Shown here one piece after another: positions 30,223 through 40,898 of a stretch of DNA of 64,000 bases. Position 1 is the stretch's first letter. Each line of letters opens with the position of its first letter. Location: positions 190,237 through 254,236 of the forward strand of contig JAFLDV010000001.1 in NCBI GenBank assembly GCA_017302255.1. Reading direction: 5' to 3'. The translations under genes were made by a program, and so were the position numbers. Under the pieces are notes generated by a model. That model worked only from the letters and a program-made list of their open reading frames with translations. It ran no database searches and had not been told where the DNA came from. This DNA comes from Gammaproteobacteria bacterium. Its GTDB lineage: Bacteria; Pseudomonadota; Gammaproteobacteria; Enterobacterales; Alteromonadaceae.

Positions 30223-30253
30223 TAGAAAAGCCGACTTAGTTCGGCTTTTTTTA
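30223..30253 (+). terminator. Rho-independent terminator after the DUF3718 gene
   Basis: Stem AAAAGCCGA / TTCGGCTTTT with a short loop and seven T. Confidence 0.88.
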
Positions 30254-30359
30254 TGGCTCACGTCCAGAGCATGGCAAAAGATGGCATTAATGTGCTTACC
30301 AGAATGATGGCAGGTCAATTTGATGCGATGTTGTCGTGCTGAAATTGCCTTCTTGTAGC

Positions 30360-30390
30360 AATAAAAAAGCCGGCGCAGGCCGGCTTTTCT
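30360..30390 (-). terminator. Rho-independent terminator after the chemotaxis receptor gene
   Basis: Stem AAAAGCCGGC / GCCGGCTTTT, GC-rich with a very short loop; on the minus strand the T-run continues TTTTTTAT. Confidence 0.9.
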
Positions 30391-30403
30391 TCGTAGCTAA
30401 AGA

Positions 30404-32416
30404 TTACACTTTAAACTGGTCTACTGACAGGCGTAATTCTTCGGCAAGACGAGCCACTTCATGGCTAGAGTCTGAGGTTTGCTCAGCACCAGATGCAGTC
30501 TCTTCTGCGATATTAACGATAGACTCAAGCAGTTTGCTGATTTCGTGCGAAACTTGGTTTTGCTCTTTCGCTGCGTGCGAAATCTGCTCACTCATATCGT
30601 GCGCTAAGTGCACGGCATTGGTAATTGATTCCAACGCTTGGTCAGCAACTTCAGTTTGTGCCACACAATTTTCAGCCTGACGTTTACCTTTATTCATTGC
30701 TTCTACCGCAGCATGCGCACCAGATTGCAACACTTGAATCATTGCCTGGATTTCCTGGGTTGAAGATTGAGTTTTACTCGCCAGTGAACGAACTTCGTCG
30801 GCAACTACCGCAAAACCACGACCTTGTTCACCAGCACGAGCGGCTTCAATCGCAGCGTTTAAGGCTAATAGGTTAGTCTGTTCAGCAATACCACGAATTA
30901 CATCAAGGATGCTGCCGATAGAGGCGCTATCTTGATGAAGTTTATTGATAACTTTAGAAGCCTGTTCTACTTCTTGTGAAAGTTGCAGAATAGTTTGTTT
31001 GTTATTTACCGAGATACCTTTCACCCGCTCTGCTTCAGCATCAGCATGTTTGATTTCTGCTAATGCGTCATTAGAACTCTGCATCACACCCTGTGACGTG
31101 CTGCTCATTTCAGTTGTTGCTGTTGCAGCTTGTGTTACTTGCGATTTTTGCTCGCGAATCGCCGCTGTCGATTGCACAGTGATTGCTGAGGTTTGCTCAG
31201 ATGCTGCAGCAAGTTGTGTTGAGCGAGAGATGATCCCTTGGATTAGTTGGCGTAGATTGGTGATTACGGTATTGCAGTTGCGAGCCAATTCACCAAATTC
31301 GTCCTCAGCACTATCATCAAGGCGTTTTGTCAGGTCACCTGATGCAACCACACCAAGAATAGCATTTACACGACTTAAAGGTTCAGTGATGCTGTTACGC
31401 GTTTTTAATGCAACCAAGATAGCCACAAGCACTGAAACAAAACCACCAATGCTGATCCACATGATTGCGCTGCTTACATCTTCAGCTGATTCAGTTTGAA
31501 TATGGCCAGCTGCGGTGCGCGCCTTGGTCAGTAACTCTGTTAATGCTGCACTAGCTTCTGTGGTCTGTGTTTCAGCAGTGGCCAACAGGGTCGCTGCGTC
31601 AGCAGAGGCTGTGATCCGTTGTGCTTTTAATGGCAAAATACCGTCAGAGCCGTTGAGTAAATCATTAATAGCAACAATTTTCTCATTTAAATCAGCAACC
31701 ATGCTGACTGACTCTCCAGCTTCTTGATTAATCACTTCCATTTTACTGCTGATATCTGCCATGCGATTTTTGATTTCGTTAGACAGAGTTTCAGAAGTGT
31801 TGGCTGCGTTAGTACGACTTAAGTCAACGACCGTGCTCACCAGTGAGTTCATGCTAGTTTCTAACACTGCAGCAGCTTCAGCAGATTTAGGGAAACGGCG
31901 GCTAACATCACGAGTATCAGAGAAATCCAAAATCAACGATGCTGAATCATCAGCGTTGCCTTCTAAATCTGACAGCTTGCTAGCAATTTTGTCGCGTAAA
32001 GTCAGGCTTTCTTTGAGTTTAGTAAACAAGTTATTGCTGGTTGGAGTGAATTCGTTATAAGTGTTTTCCACTTTTTTGAAGTTAGCGGCAAGCTCTGGCT
32101 CTTTTGCCACGACAGCTTGTAGATTCTTGGCTGCAGCATCGTAAGCATCCCGTTCGATCTCAAATGCATTTTCTAAACTAGCCACGGTTTTAACTTCGTC
32201 TGCATAAAACGCCTGCAGACTAATTTTACTCATCTTGACGAATTCACTCTGCAAAGTAGCACTGTTTTCCAATGCTGGAATAGATACAGTATTTACAGCA
32301 CTGGTGGTTTCGCTAATGCTCTGGAGCTTGGAAAAGGATAAGCTGGCGATAAAAATTAGCAGGAGAGATATTACACCAAAGCCACCAAATATCCGATTTG
32401 CTACGGTTAACTTCAT
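30404..32416 (-). CDS. Methyl-accepting chemotaxis protein
   Basis: 670-aa transmembrane chemoreceptor. TM1 spans about residues 10-30, a long all-helical periplasmic ligand domain about 31-315, TM2 about 317-338, HAMP about 339-392, then the methyl-accepting coiled coil with the invariant hairpin tip [20 protein letters not shown] region (seen as [19 protein letters not shown]). The helical sensor of about 285 residues is larger than a four-helix bundle and may be of the double-bundle HBM type, which I infer only from length. No pentapeptide tether (NWETF-like) at the C-terminus. Ligand unknown. It lies 84 bp downstream of apaH, probably with its own promoter. Confidence 0.93.
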   Translation of the reverse strand: MKLTVANRIFGGFGVISLLLIFIASLSFSKLQSISETTSAVNTVSIPALENSATLQSEFVKMSKISLQAFYADEVKTVASLENAFEIERDAYDAAAKNLQAVVAKEPELAANFKKVENTYNEFTPTSNNLFTKLKESLTLRDKIASKLSDLEGNADDSASLILDFSDTRDVSRRFPKSAEAAAVLETSMNSLVSTVVDLSRTNAANTSETLSNEIKNRMADISSKMEVINQEAGESVSMVADLNEKIVAINDLLNGSDGILPLKAQRITASADAATLLATAETQTTEASAALTELLTKARTAAGHIQTESAEDVSSAIMWISIGGFVSVLVAILVALKTRNSITEPLSRVNAILGVVASGDLTKRLDDSAEDEFGELARNCNTVITNLRQLIQGIISRSTQLAAASEQTSAITVQSTAAIREQKSQVTQAATATTEMSSTSQGVMQSSNDALAEIKHADAEAERVKGISVNNKQTILQLSQEVEQASKVINKLHQDSASIGSILDVIRGIAEQTNLLALNAAIEAARAGEQGRGFAVVADEVRSLASKTQSSTQEIQAMIQVLQSGAHAAVEAMNKGKRQAENCVAQTEVADQALESITNAVHLAHDMSEQISHAAKEQNQVSHEISKLLESIVNIAEETASGAEQTSDSSHEVARLAEELRLSVDQFKV

Positions 32417-32500
32417 ATAGAACTCCCAAAGGGTATGTAAACAGGCGCTTAGCGGCGCACTGGTCGGTCAAATGACCAATTGTTGCCAAGAATCACAGTA

Positions 32501-33313
32501 TTATAGTCGTTTTTTATATCCTTCAACACTATAACGCTGACTTGATTCTATACAATAGCAGGTCAAGGTTTCACCCCAGACACAGCCGGTATCCAGTGCA
32601 TGAATATCTGCAACTGGCGAGTGTCCTAACAAGGCTGCCCAGTGCCCGAAGAAAATCTGGGGATGAGATTTATCCGACCAGAATTCATACCACGGAATGA
32701 GAGAGGGATTATCCGAAATCCCGCCTTTTTCTTTTAAGTTTAACGCACCATTATGCTCACAATAGCGCATTCTTGTGCAAGCGTTGATGGTAAATCGCAT
32801 TTTTGCGATATCGCTATCAGCATCTTGCCATAATCTAGGTTGATTACCATACATCTGGCTAAACAATAATTTAGGATCTGCGGATAATGCAAGTTCTACT
32901 TGGCGAGCTGCTGCAAGCGCGGTCGGAATATCCCACTCAGGTGAGAGTCCTGCGTGGACCAACAATAAGTTGTCTTTGGCATCATAATGAATAAGCGGCT
33001 GTTGCAATAGCCAATCGACAAGTGCAGGCAGCTCCGCAGCCTTTTGCAATTCAGCCAATTGATCGTCAGCTTCAATTCGGCCGAAACCATAAATTGAAGC
33101 CAGAAAGTTCAAATCATGATTGCCAAGCACTGTAATCGCCGAAGTCCCGAGTGATTTCACATACTGCAAGGTTTCTAGAGACTTTGGCCCGCGAGCAATC
33201 AAATCACCGCAAAACCACAGTTGATCGATGAGAGGGTTAAAATTGATGAGCTGCACTAACTGTTGCAACTCATCAAAACACCCTTGCACATCACCGACCA
33301 CATAACGAGCCAT
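32501..33313 (-). CDS. apaH: Symmetrical bis(5'-nucleosyl)-tetraphosphatase ApaH
   Basis: 270-aa metallophosphatase that cleaves Ap4A to two ADP and also decaps NpnN-RNA. Metallophosphoesterase motifs: GDVQGCFDEL (about 7-16), GDLIARGP (about 36), GNHDL (about 65) and the later HAG block. Last gene of the lptD-surA-pdxA-rsmA-apaG-apaH operon; the apaG stop is one base from this ATG. Confidence 0.96.
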   Translation of the reverse strand: MARYVVGDVQGCFDELQQLVQLINFNPLIDQLWFCGDLIARGPKSLETLQYVKSLGTSAITVLGNHDLNFLASIYGFGRIEADDQLAELQKAAELPALVDWLLQQPLIHYDAKDNLLLVHAGLSPEWDIPTALAAARQVELALSADPKLLFSQMYGNQPRLWQDADSDIAKMRFTINACTRMRYCEHNGALNLKEKGGISDNPSLIPWYEFWSDKSHPQIFFGHWAALLGHSPVADIHALDTGCVWGETLTCYCIESSQRYSVEGYKKRL

Positions 33314-33314
33314 G

Positions 33315-33692
33315 CTAGTTGAGCACTCCAGGCACCGCTAATCGGAACAGTGGGATCAGAGTGGTAAATTCACTACCGTCGGTATTTTGCATTTCATAAT
33401 GACCATGCATGGTACCAACTGGGGTTTCGATGACAGAGCCGCTGGTATAAGTGTAATGTTCACCAGGCGCCAACTGCGGTTGTTCGCCGATAACACCATC
33501 GCCTCGAACTTCTACGGTTTTGCCATTGCCATCGGTTATCGACCAATAACGTCGAAGCAGTTGCACAGAACGCTCACTGTTGTTTTGAATGTGAATGGTG
33601 TAGGCAAAAACGTAACGACCTGCTTGTGCATCCGATTGCGACTCGATATAAAACGGTTCAGCTGACACTTGAATTAACGGGTCGTTACTCAT
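33315..33692 (-). CDS. apaG: Co2+/Mg2+ efflux-associated protein ApaG
   Basis: 125-aa beta-sandwich (fibronectin III-like) protein, exactly the E. coli length when started at the ATG at 33692, which overlaps the rsmA stop as ATGA. Conserved blocks are [42 protein letters not shown] and GTMHGHYEM. Upstream in-frame codons lie inside rsmA and are not needed. Biochemical role still unclear in the family. Confidence 0.96.
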   Translation of the reverse strand: MSNDPLIQVSAEPFYIESQSDAQAGRYVFAYTIHIQNNSERSVQLLRRYWSITDGNGKTVEVRGDGVIGEQPQLAPGEHYTYTSGSVIETPVGTMHGHYEMQNTDGSEFTTLIPLFRLAVPGVLN

Positions 33693-34504
33693 TCTGTTGT
33701 ACTCGGTTGACTGGCTAGCCACTTCGCGATGCGAATAAATTCGCTGACAGGCAATTGCTCTGGACGCAGGGATGGATCTATACCGAGAGCTTCAATTTGC
33801 TCGACAGTCGCAAAATTCGCAAAACAATTGCGCAGAGTTTTCCGACGTTGATTAAATGCTTCCAAACAAACTCGATTCAGCACTGCAACTGGCACATCTT
33901 GCCTTTCCGCGGCTGACTTAGGGATCAAGCGAACAACTGCAGAGTCCACTTTTGGAGCTGGTTTAAAAGCGCCAGGGCCGACTTCAACGACAGGCATTGC
34001 ATGGCAAAAAAACTGGGTCATGACAGTTAAGCGCCCGTAAGTTTTCGAGCCATGAGGTGCGGTCATCCGCTCGACCACTTCTTTTTGCAGCATAAAGTGC
34101 ATGTTTTCAATGTGATCCGCGAATTCAAATAAATGAAACAGCAGGGGTGTAGAAATATTGTACGGCAGGTTACCGAAAATTTTAAGTTTGCCATCGGCCG
34201 GAACCAACTGACGGAAATCAAATTTCATGGCATCAGTTTGGTGGATAGTTAATTTAGACGACAATACCGGGTGCTCAGCGAGGCGTTGTGCCAAATCTCG
34301 GTCGAGTTCAACCACAGTTAACCGTCCCGCAATTTCAGCGACAGGTTCAGTTATTGCGCCTAAACCAGGGCCGATTTCGACCAGGTGATCCGTGGTTTTT
34401 GGCGCTATAGCTTTGACGATGCGTTCAATGACTGCAGGATCGTGTAAGAAGTTTTGGCCAAATCTTTTGCGGGCGGTATGGCCCATATGTACTTTATCAG
34501 TCAT
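33689..34504 (-). CDS. rsmA: 16S rRNA (adenine1518-N6/adenine1519-N6)-dimethyltransferase
   Basis: 271-aa KsgA/RsmA methylase that dimethylates two adjacent adenines in the 3' hairpin of 16S rRNA during late 30S assembly. Motifs: [11 protein letters not shown] (N-terminal), [10 protein letters not shown] (SAM site, about 43) and NLPYNIS (catalytic motif IV, about 115). Its ATG overlaps the end of pdxA by eight bases and its stop overlaps apaG by four, showing tight coupling. Confidence 0.97.
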   Translation of the reverse strand: MTDKVHMGHTARKRFGQNFLHDPAVIERIVKAIAPKTTDHLVEIGPGLGAITEPVAEIAGRLTVVELDRDLAQRLAEHPVLSSKLTIHQTDAMKFDFRQLVPADGKLKIFGNLPYNISTPLLFHLFEFADHIENMHFMLQKEVVERMTAPHGSKTYGRLTVMTQFFCHAMPVVEVGPGAFKPAPKVDSAVVRLIPKSAAERQDVPVAVLNRVCLEAFNQRRKTLRNCFANFATVEQIEALGIDPSLRPEQLPVSEFIRIAKWLASQPSTTE

Positions 34505-35492
34505 GAGTTACTTTTGATTGTGTCGCGAGGAAAATGGCCTGGTCGAGTGCATGTAAAAAACTGCCAGGATCTGCTTGCCCTGTGCCCGCTAAATCGAGCG
34601 CAGTGCCGTGGTCAACCGAAGTTCTAATTAAGGGTAAGCCTAAGCTAATATTAACGGATTTACCAAAACCTTTGTATTTAAGTACTGGTAATCCTTGGTC
34701 GTGATACATCGCCAACACCGCATCGGCATTATCTAAATATTTCGGTTGAAATAAGGTGTCCGCAGGCAGCGGTCCAATTAAATCTATCCCTTGTTCGCGC
34801 AGCTCTTGTAAGGTCGGTTTAATTACATCTATTTCTTCACGCCCCAGATGACCGTCCTCTCCTGCGTGCGGATTTAAACCACAGACATAAATTCGCGGAT
34901 TGGCGATAGCAAATTTCTGTTGTAAGTCTTGATGCAAAATTCGAATCACTTGCAGTAGCCGTTCGCGGGTAATGGCCTTGGCGACGTAAGCAAGCGGGAT
35001 GTGCGTAGTCGCAAGGGCAACTCGCAGGCCTTCTGTTGCCAACATCATCACTACGTAGGGCGTGTTTGATTGATGCGCAAAAAATTCGGTATGACCGCTA
35101 AATGGGATGCCAGCTTTGTTGATAATACCTTTGTGCACTGGACCAGTAACTATGGCGGCAAAACCACCATTCATTGCCTGTTCCCCGGCAAAGGTTAATG
35201 TATCAACCACATAACGACCGTTACTTTCATCCAACTGTCCTGCTCCAACAGGCACAGCCAGTTGAAACGGAGCAATGGTTAAAGTGCCAGCTTGTTGTGG
35301 TTCTGCTGGTATGTCGGCATTAAACGGGCGTAATGTTAACGCCAGCCCCAAGTGCGCTGCTCGCTCGCGCAATAATTCAGGATCAGCACAGACTACCAAT
35401 TCAACTGGCCAGTCTCGCTGTGCCAGTTGAATGATTAAATCAGGACCAATTCCCGCAGGTTCACCTGGAGTAATACCGATTCTTAGGGTCAT
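34497..35492 (-). CDS. pdxA: 4-hydroxythreonine-4-phosphate dehydrogenase
   Basis: 331-aa NAD-dependent metalloenzyme of pyridoxal-phosphate biosynthesis. Visible: [14 protein letters not shown] at the N-terminus, GHTEFFA with a metal-binding His (about 136), [22 protein letters not shown] and the C-terminal [17 protein letters not shown]. The ATG overlaps the surA stop (ATGA). Confidence 0.97.
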   Translation of the reverse strand: MTLRIGITPGEPAGIGPDLIIQLAQRDWPVELVVCADPELLRERAAHLGLALTLRPFNADIPAEPQQAGTLTIAPFQLAVPVGAGQLDESNGRYVVDTLTFAGEQAMNGGFAAIVTGPVHKGIINKAGIPFSGHTEFFAHQSNTPYVVMMLATEGLRVALATTHIPLAYVAKAITRERLLQVIRILHQDLQQKFAIANPRIYVCGLNPHAGEDGHLGREEIDVIKPTLQELREQGIDLIGPLPADTLFQPKYLDNADAVLAMYHDQGLPVLKYKGFGKSVNISLGLPLIRTSVDHGTALDLAGTGQADPGSFLHALDQAIFLATQSKVTHD

Positions 35493-36781
35493 TTATTCTC
35501 CGCAATTACTTCAATAAAGGCTTCGTCGCGCAGTTCGCGCAGGAAGTTTGTTGATTCTTCATTGTAGCGGCGGTTGTAAATCATGCGCATTACTTGATCG
35601 CGTTTTTTCTCGGCAGTTGCATCAACTGTACGACGACCTAACAATTGCACCACGTGCCAACCGTGTTGTGTGCGGAATGGCGCGCTGATTTCGTTATTTT
35701 TAAGAGTTGATAATGTGTCACGGAATTCCGGAACAAAAATGTTTGGATCGGCAAAACCAAGATCGCCACCTTTTAACCGTGAGCCTGGATCTTCAGAATT
35801 CGCTTTTGCAAATTCTGCGAAATCCGCTTTGCCGGCTTTAAAATCAGTAACAAACTGCGCCAACATGTTTTTGGCTTTCTCTTCACTGACAATAATTGAA
35901 GGTTTGATTAATACGTGACGAGAGTTTAATTCTTCAAATTCAACAACGTTGGTACCGCGGATGTCAAAAATAGTCACGATGTGGAAACCTGCACCAGAAC
36001 GCAGTGGGCCAATTAAGTCTTTTTTCTTTTTGCCGCGAATTTGATCGGCAAACAGCGTTGGCATTTCATTAATATTTAACCAGCCCATGTCGCCACCTTC
36101 TAGCGCCGTTTCAGCTGAAGATGAAGCAATAGCGATTTTCTTAAAATCACTGCCAGAACGAAGTAATTCCATGACTTTATTTGCTTTGTCTTGGGCTTCT
36201 TTAATCTGAGCTTCGTCTGGATTTGACGGCAATGACACTAGAATATGACCAATGTTATATTGCTCGTTACTCGCACCTTGTTCTTCCATCAACTTCATCA
36301 AAGTGTCGATTTCTTGTGGGCTTACGTAAATACGACGTTGGACGTTTGCTCGTAGCACTTCACCAGTGGTCATTTCTTCACGCAGACGTTCGCGGAACAC
36401 CTCGTAACTACCTTCTTCGGCGACAACTCGAGTTCGGAACTGCTCTAAAGTTAAATTTTGTTCTTTCGCGATATTTTCGATGGTTTGGTCTAATTGTGGG
36501 TCAGTAATCTGTACACCCATCCGCTTTGCCAACTGCATTTGTAGGCTATTGGTAATCAACCGTTCCAGTGCTTGCACTTTTAACGCTTGATCTGACGGAA
36601 GCGTTTGTCCTGCTTTGCTCGCGTTGAATTTTACGCGAGTGACCATATCCTGGACTTCACTTTCCAGCACTACACCATTGTTAACTACTGCAGCCACTGC
36701 ATCGATTTTAGTTTCTGCAGCCTGACTACTCATCATGATGCAAGTGGTCAGAGCAACACTGAACAACTTTTGTAACTTCAT
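35489..36781 (-). CDS. surA: Periplasmic chaperone / peptidyl-prolyl isomerase SurA
   Basis: 430-aa outer-membrane-protein chaperone. A signal peptide (about 1-21) precedes the N-terminal chaperone domain ([18 protein letters not shown]), then two parvulin domains (about 172-273 and 283-383), each with the HILV/HVLI strand and a GGD(M/L)G loop. The C-terminal helix completes the chaperone core. It lies 11 bp after lptD, whose product is one of its main clients. Confidence 0.97.
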   Translation of the reverse strand: MKLQKLFSVALTTCIMMSSQAAETKIDAVAAVVNNGVVLESEVQDMVTRVKFNASKAGQTLPSDQALKVQALERLITNSLQMQLAKRMGVQITDPQLDQTIENIAKEQNLTLEQFRTRVVAEEGSYEVFRERLREEMTTGEVLRANVQRRIYVSPQEIDTLMKLMEEQGASNEQYNIGHILVSLPSNPDEAQIKEAQDKANKVMELLRSGSDFKKIAIASSSAETALEGGDMGWLNINEMPTLFADQIRGKKKKDLIGPLRSGAGFHIVTIFDIRGTNVVEFEELNSRHVLIKPSIIVSEEKAKNMLAQFVTDFKAGKADFAEFAKANSEDPGSRLKGGDLGFADPNIFVPEFRDTLSTLKNNEISAPFRTQHGWHVVQLLGRRTVDATAEKKRDQVMRMIYNRRYNEESTNFLRELRDEAFIEVIAENK

Positions 36782-36792
36782 AAAATTCCAGT

Positions 36793-39078
36793 TTAATTAT
36801 TTAATAAATAGGGTCGGCGATAGCCGAAAACCCCACTCGATAACATGTCAGAAACATCGAATCCGGCAGAGTCGCCGAATCCTTTTAACACAAATTGCAG
36901 CGCAATACCGCTATCTAGTTCAACCGGTTGGTCGATATTATCTATCTGCGTACTAAAGTTTGTTTCAACTTGCCGTCTTGCTACAAGCCGAACGGCCCAG
37001 CAACAAGACTCATATTGCAGGCCAAAGTTTGCTTCGACCATTCGGTCATTTTCCAAATCTCGATAATAACTTGTCACTAATTGCCACTGATCGGCAACAG
37101 GCATAGTCCCAAGCGCGCCTAATTGCGTGATGACGTTGTTTGAGACATTCCGACTATAGCGATGGTTCAATTGGAATAGTTTTTTGTCATCCGCGCGATA
37201 GTCTAGCGTGACATTGCTCTTAATCATCCGGTTTGTGTCAGCATCAAACTGAAAACCGCTGTTGATAAACCAACGATTTTGCCAATGTACCAAAGCTTCA
37301 GCCGCTAGAATGGATTCAGTGGCAGCGACATCTTCTGGATTGTTGGCATCAATACCTTGTGGATCGGCCAAAAATAGAATTTGGCCAAGGCTAAACCGAA
37401 AACGCTCAGTATCCTTTGCATCATACACTCGAGTCGTCGCGCCGAGGGTAATTTGATTGGCATCATTAATACGGTCTAGGCCGGAAAAACGATTTTGTCG
37501 GAATAAGCCGTAGTAGTCGTCCTGTAACCGCGCAGTGTCATAGAAATTGATATTGGTTTGGTCACGATACGGGATGTAAACGTATTGAATTTGCGGCTCT
37601 AGGGTTTGTAATGAATTTTGACCAAACCAACTGGTTTCTCGTTCAAAATTGAGTTTACCGTTGGCTTGGACGACCGGTAAGGAGCGCTGGACATTTTTGT
37701 CCAAGTAGCTCACTTGATCCGGGGCGAAGTCAGTGTTGATTTTTTGCTGATAGTAAGTGGTTAACATACTGGTTTCGAACAATAAATCTAAAGCAGGCGA
37801 GCTATATGGCAGGCTTAAGGTTGGTTCGAAATGCAGACGGTCTGCCTGTAATACTCTTGCAGAATTGTGCTCGAAATGTGAGTACTGACTACGCCAAGAG
37901 AATTCTATATCACCAAAAACTTGGCTCGGATGAGCCGATTGCAGATCCCACTGTGGCAGTGCGTGATAGGATTCCAAGTGATCACCAAGGATTTCAAATC
38001 CTTGCAATTGAATGCTGGAGTTGACCTGCTCTCCATAATAATTCAAGGCAAATTTGCGATACAGTTGGGTATCGCTCTGGTTCGCGTAATCCGAACCTAA
38101 ATCAGAAATATAACTATCGTCGCTGACATCAGTAAAATCGATTTGTGCACGCCACTGATCGGTAAAATCAGACTGATGAGTTAAATGAGAGAGATAGCGG
38201 CTGCCAAAATCATTGGGTTTTTCTTGGTCTTTAGCCAAATACTCGACTTGCAGCTTCCCTTGATGCTCTTCGGTTAAGTAGCGGACTTCATTTTTCAATT
38301 GGGTGCCACGTAGACTCATTAAGCGCGGAGTGAGCGTAGCATCAAAGTTTTCCGCAATATTAAAGTAGTAGGGCAGTTGTACATCGACCCCAAGCTTTTT
38401 CGAGCTACCAATTTTAGGTACCAGCAAGCCACTTTTGCGTTTATCGCTAACCGGGAAGGTCATGTATGGCACATATAACACCGGTACGTCTTTAATTTTG
38501 ACTACCGAATGCCACGCTTCACCCCAACCGTCATCAGCATTTAATTGGATTTTATCTGCTTGTAACGACCAGCCATCATCGCCATCAGGGCAAGTGGTAA
38601 AGCTTGCCATCTGCAGTGCAACTTTTTGGTCATCTGCTTTGAGCTCTTGTGCATAACCGCGACCGGCTTGTTGAGTAAAACGGTACTCCGCGTCGGTCAT
38701 AGTTGCAGAGCTGTCGCCCATTTGCGCTTTAAACGAACTACTACTGACTTTCAACACTGGACTGTAATAACTAATACCGCCATCAGCGAACATGGTTTGG
38801 GCAGATTTATCAAAAGATGCAGATGGAGCGCTGAGTAAGGTGTCGCGATGAGTCAGTTCAACGCCGTTAAAAAATTTTGCACTTTTGTTGTCGATTAAAT
38901 CGACGCTACCGGAGTAGATCCTGACGCTGTCGTCGTTTTTATTCAGCGTAGCCAAGCGGTCTGGCAGCTGAATTTTTGGATAACACTGCAAAACCGGCGC
39001 AGCTTCTTCCGCCAAGCTTGTTAGCGGTAGCCCGGTTAAAGTGAGTATCATCAGTCGATGGAGTGCAGTGTGTTTCAT
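36793..39078 (-). CDS. lptD: LPS-assembly outer-membrane protein LptD
   Basis: 761-aa essential lipopolysaccharide translocon in the outer membrane. Signal peptide about 1-23; N-terminal OstA/beta-jellyroll domain (about 50-190) with NGVELTHRDTLLSAPSASFD; C-terminal barrel with the GEAWHSVVKIKDVPVLYVPY signature. The four disulfide cysteines are present: Cys32 (QCYPK), one in TTCPDGD, and the adjacent pair in YESCCWAVR. First gene of the surA-pdxA-rsmA-apaG-apaH operon. Divergent from amgK. Confidence 0.97.
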   Translation of the reverse strand: MKHTALHRLMILTLTGLPLTSLAEEAAPVLQCYPKIQLPDRLATLNKNDDSVRIYSGSVDLIDNKSAKFFNGVELTHRDTLLSAPSASFDKSAQTMFADGGISYYSPVLKVSSSSFKAQMGDSSATMTDAEYRFTQQAGRGYAQELKADDQKVALQMASFTTCPDGDDGWSLQADKIQLNADDGWGEAWHSVVKIKDVPVLYVPYMTFPVSDKRKSGLLVPKIGSSKKLGVDVQLPYYFNIAENFDATLTPRLMSLRGTQLKNEVRYLTEEHQGKLQVEYLAKDQEKPNDFGSRYLSHLTHQSDFTDQWRAQIDFTDVSDDSYISDLGSDYANQSDTQLYRKFALNYYGEQVNSSIQLQGFEILGDHLESYHALPQWDLQSAHPSQVFGDIEFSWRSQYSHFEHNSARVLQADRLHFEPTLSLPYSSPALDLLFETSMLTTYYQQKINTDFAPDQVSYLDKNVQRSLPVVQANGKLNFERETSWFGQNSLQTLEPQIQYVYIPYRDQTNINFYDTARLQDDYYGLFRQNRFSGLDRINDANQITLGATTRVYDAKDTERFRFSLGQILFLADPQGIDANNPEDVAATESILAAEALVHWQNRWFINSGFQFDADTNRMIKSNVTLDYRADDKKLFQLNHRYSRNVSNNVITQLGALGTMPVADQWQLVTSYYRDLENDRMVEANFGLQYESCCWAVRLVARRQVETNFSTQIDNIDQPVELDSGIALQFVLKGFGDSAGFDVSDMLSSGVFGYRRPYLLNN

Positions 39079-39207
39079 CCGACAGTCTCAGTCATTCGTC
39101 CATTAGTTGTTGCAGACCGCAAAAACAGCGGGTCTGTATGATAAATCAATTTTCGCATAACCGCTAATCCGTTATAGTGCAGGCTTTAGTGAAAGAAGGA
39201 CAATAAG

Positions 39208-40212
39208 TTGGCAGATCGTATTGCAGAAATTTGTAATTTTTTACAAAAACAATGGCCCGATACTGAATTTCGGCTTGATCCCATCAGTGGGGATGCTAGT
39301 TTTCGCCGCTATTTTCGAGTAGTTGTCGGTGATGGGACTTGGGTGCTGATGGATGCTCCTTCGCTCCATGATGATTGCCAACGTTTTGTGGCGATTTGCC
39401 AAGCCTATGCCGCTGCTGACTTACAGGTGCCAACAATTGTCGCTGCAGATATCTCAGCAGGGCTGCTGTTGCTGTCCGATTTAGGTGACGATTTATTGCA
39501 ATTCGGCTTGTCGACGGAGAATGTCAAAGCTTGGTATCGTCAAGCGCTGGCGTTGCTTCCCGCTGTGCGTTCAGTAAAGCTCAGTGCGATTGGCGACCTC
39601 CCGACTTTCGATACCGCTTTTTTAATACGAGAACTGCAGATTTTTAGTGATTGGTTTATCAACAAGCACTTAGGCATGACCATGGGTGTCTCAACCCAAG
39701 GATTAGTGCAGCAAGTCTTTGACTTATTGATTGCATCTGCCCTTGCCCAGCCGCAAGCGGGCATGCATCGCGACTTCCATAGCCGAAATTTAATGATGCT
39801 CCCGGGTCAACAGCTTGCGGTTATCGATTTCCAAGATGCGGTGATTGGTCCGGTCAGTTATGACGCAGTGTCTTTGCTGAAAGATTGTTATCTGACGTGG
39901 CCAACAGAACTCACTGCTGAATTGCGTGAGGAGTTTTTGCTGCAACTAAAACAATCTGAAGAAATTGCTGCTGAATATTCGTCTTTGCAATTTAAGCGTG
40001 ATTTCGATTTGATGGGGTTGCAGCGTCACTTAAAAGTACTGGGTATTTTTTGTCGCCTTTGGTACCGCGATGGCAAAGCCGGTTATTTGGCTGACCTGCC
40101 ACGGGTGTTTGCCTACGTGCTTGACGTTTGTGATCAATACGATGAACTGAGTGCATTTGCCAGTTGGTTGCGCACGGATGTAGAACCTTTGTTTGCTCGG
40201 AGCTTGCCATGA
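39208..40212 (+). CDS. amgK: N-acetylmuramate/N-acetylglucosamine kinase AmgK
   Basis: 334-aa kinase of the aminoglycoside-phosphotransferase fold. In pseudomonads AmgK phosphorylates the anomeric carbon of recycled MurNAc, feeding MurU. Seen: GDASFRRYFRV near the start, the catalytic loop MHRDFHSRNLMM (about 188-199) and the metal-binding VIDFQDAVIGP. Translation appears to start at a TTG (39208) with AAGGA seven bases upstream; no ATG lies nearby in frame. The stop overlaps murU (ATGA). It confirms the MurNAc-salvage bypass, absent in E. coli. Confidence 0.92.
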   Translation: MADRIAEICNFLQKQWPDTEFRLDPISGDASFRRYFRVVVGDGTWVLMDAPSLHDDCQRFVAICQAYAAADLQVPTIVAADISAGLLLLSDLGDDLLQFGLSTENVKAWYRQALALLPAVRSVKLSAIGDLPTFDTAFLIRELQIFSDWFINKHLGMTMGVSTQGLVQQVFDLLIASALAQPQAGMHRDFHSRNLMMLPGQQLAVIDFQDAVIGPVSYDAVSLLKDCYLTWPTELTAELREEFLLQLKQSEEIAAEYSSLQFKRDFDLMGLQRHLKVLGIFCRLWYRDGKAGYLADLPRVFAYVLDVCDQYDELSAFASWLRTDVEPLFARSLP

Positions 40213-40898
40213 AAGCAATGATTTTGGCCGCTGGACGCGGGGAAAGGATGCGCCCATTGACCGACCATTTGCCAAAACCGCTATTGCCGGTCGCGGGAAC
40301 TCCGCTAATTGGGCACCATTTGCAATCGTTAGCACAATCGGGAATACGAGATATCATCATCAATCACGCTTGGCTCGGTCACTTGATAGAGCAGCAATTG
40401 GCCGATGGTGCTGAGTATGGGGTTGCGATCCAATATTCGGCGGAAGGTGAAAAAGGTTTGGAAACCGCGGGTGGCATCATCAAAGCATTGCCATTGTTAG
40501 GTGATCGCCCATTTGTTGTGGTTAATGGCGATGTATTCACTGATTTTCCGTTCGTAACACTCACAACCGAAAGGGCAGAGGATATTCTTGCTCACCTAGT
40601 GCTGGTGCCGAATCCTCCGCAACATCCATTAGGTGATTTTGGCATTGAAAGCAAGACCGGCTTGGCTTTGGCTGCAGCGGATACTCAGTTTACTTATAGT
40701 GGGATCGGTTGGTTTCGACCGGAGTTTTTCGCTGATATCGCATCAGGACCACAGAAGTTAGCGCCATATTTGCGCCAAGCGATGGCGCGCAAGCAAATTA
40801 GCGCCGAAGTGTATTATGGCGAATGGGCCGATATTGGTACTCCGGAACGCTTAGCACAAATCAATGAACAACAAAGGGATTGCGATCATGTGGGGTAA
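40209..40898 (+). CDS. murU: N-acetylmuramate alpha-1-phosphate uridylyltransferase MurU
   Basis: 229-aa nucleotidyltransferase making UDP-MurNAc from recycled MurNAc-1-phosphate. N-terminal signature MILAAGRGERMRPLTDHLPK (nucleotide-binding), KPLLPVAG, and VVNGDVFTDF with the metal Asp; YGEWADIGTPERL at the C-terminus. I start at the ATG at 40209, overlapping the amgK stop, because the conserved motif begins there. It overlaps djlA by 11 bases. The AmgK-MurU route bypasses de novo UDP-MurNAc synthesis and is associated with intrinsic fosfomycin tolerance in pseudomonads. Confidence 0.93.
   Translation: MKAMILAAGRGERMRPLTDHLPKPLLPVAGTPLIGHHLQSLAQSGIRDIIINHAWLGHLIEQQLADGAEYGVAIQYSAEGEKGLETAGGIIKALPLLGDRPFVVVNGDVFTDFPFVTLTTERAEDILAHLVLVPNPPQHPLGDFGIESKTGLALAAADTQFTYSGIGWFRPEFFADIASGPQKLAPYLRQAMARKQISAEVYYGEWADIGTPERLAQINEQQRDCDHVG

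Noticed and set aside
30625..32420. Several open frames antisense to the chemotaxis receptor
   Set aside because: They mirror the codon pattern of the receptor gene, have no ribosome-binding sites and no recognisable protein features.
32463..32482. Small palindrome (GGTCAAATGACC) between apaH and the chemotaxis receptor
   Set aside because: Too short and without a T-run to call a terminator, and no known regulator site matches it.
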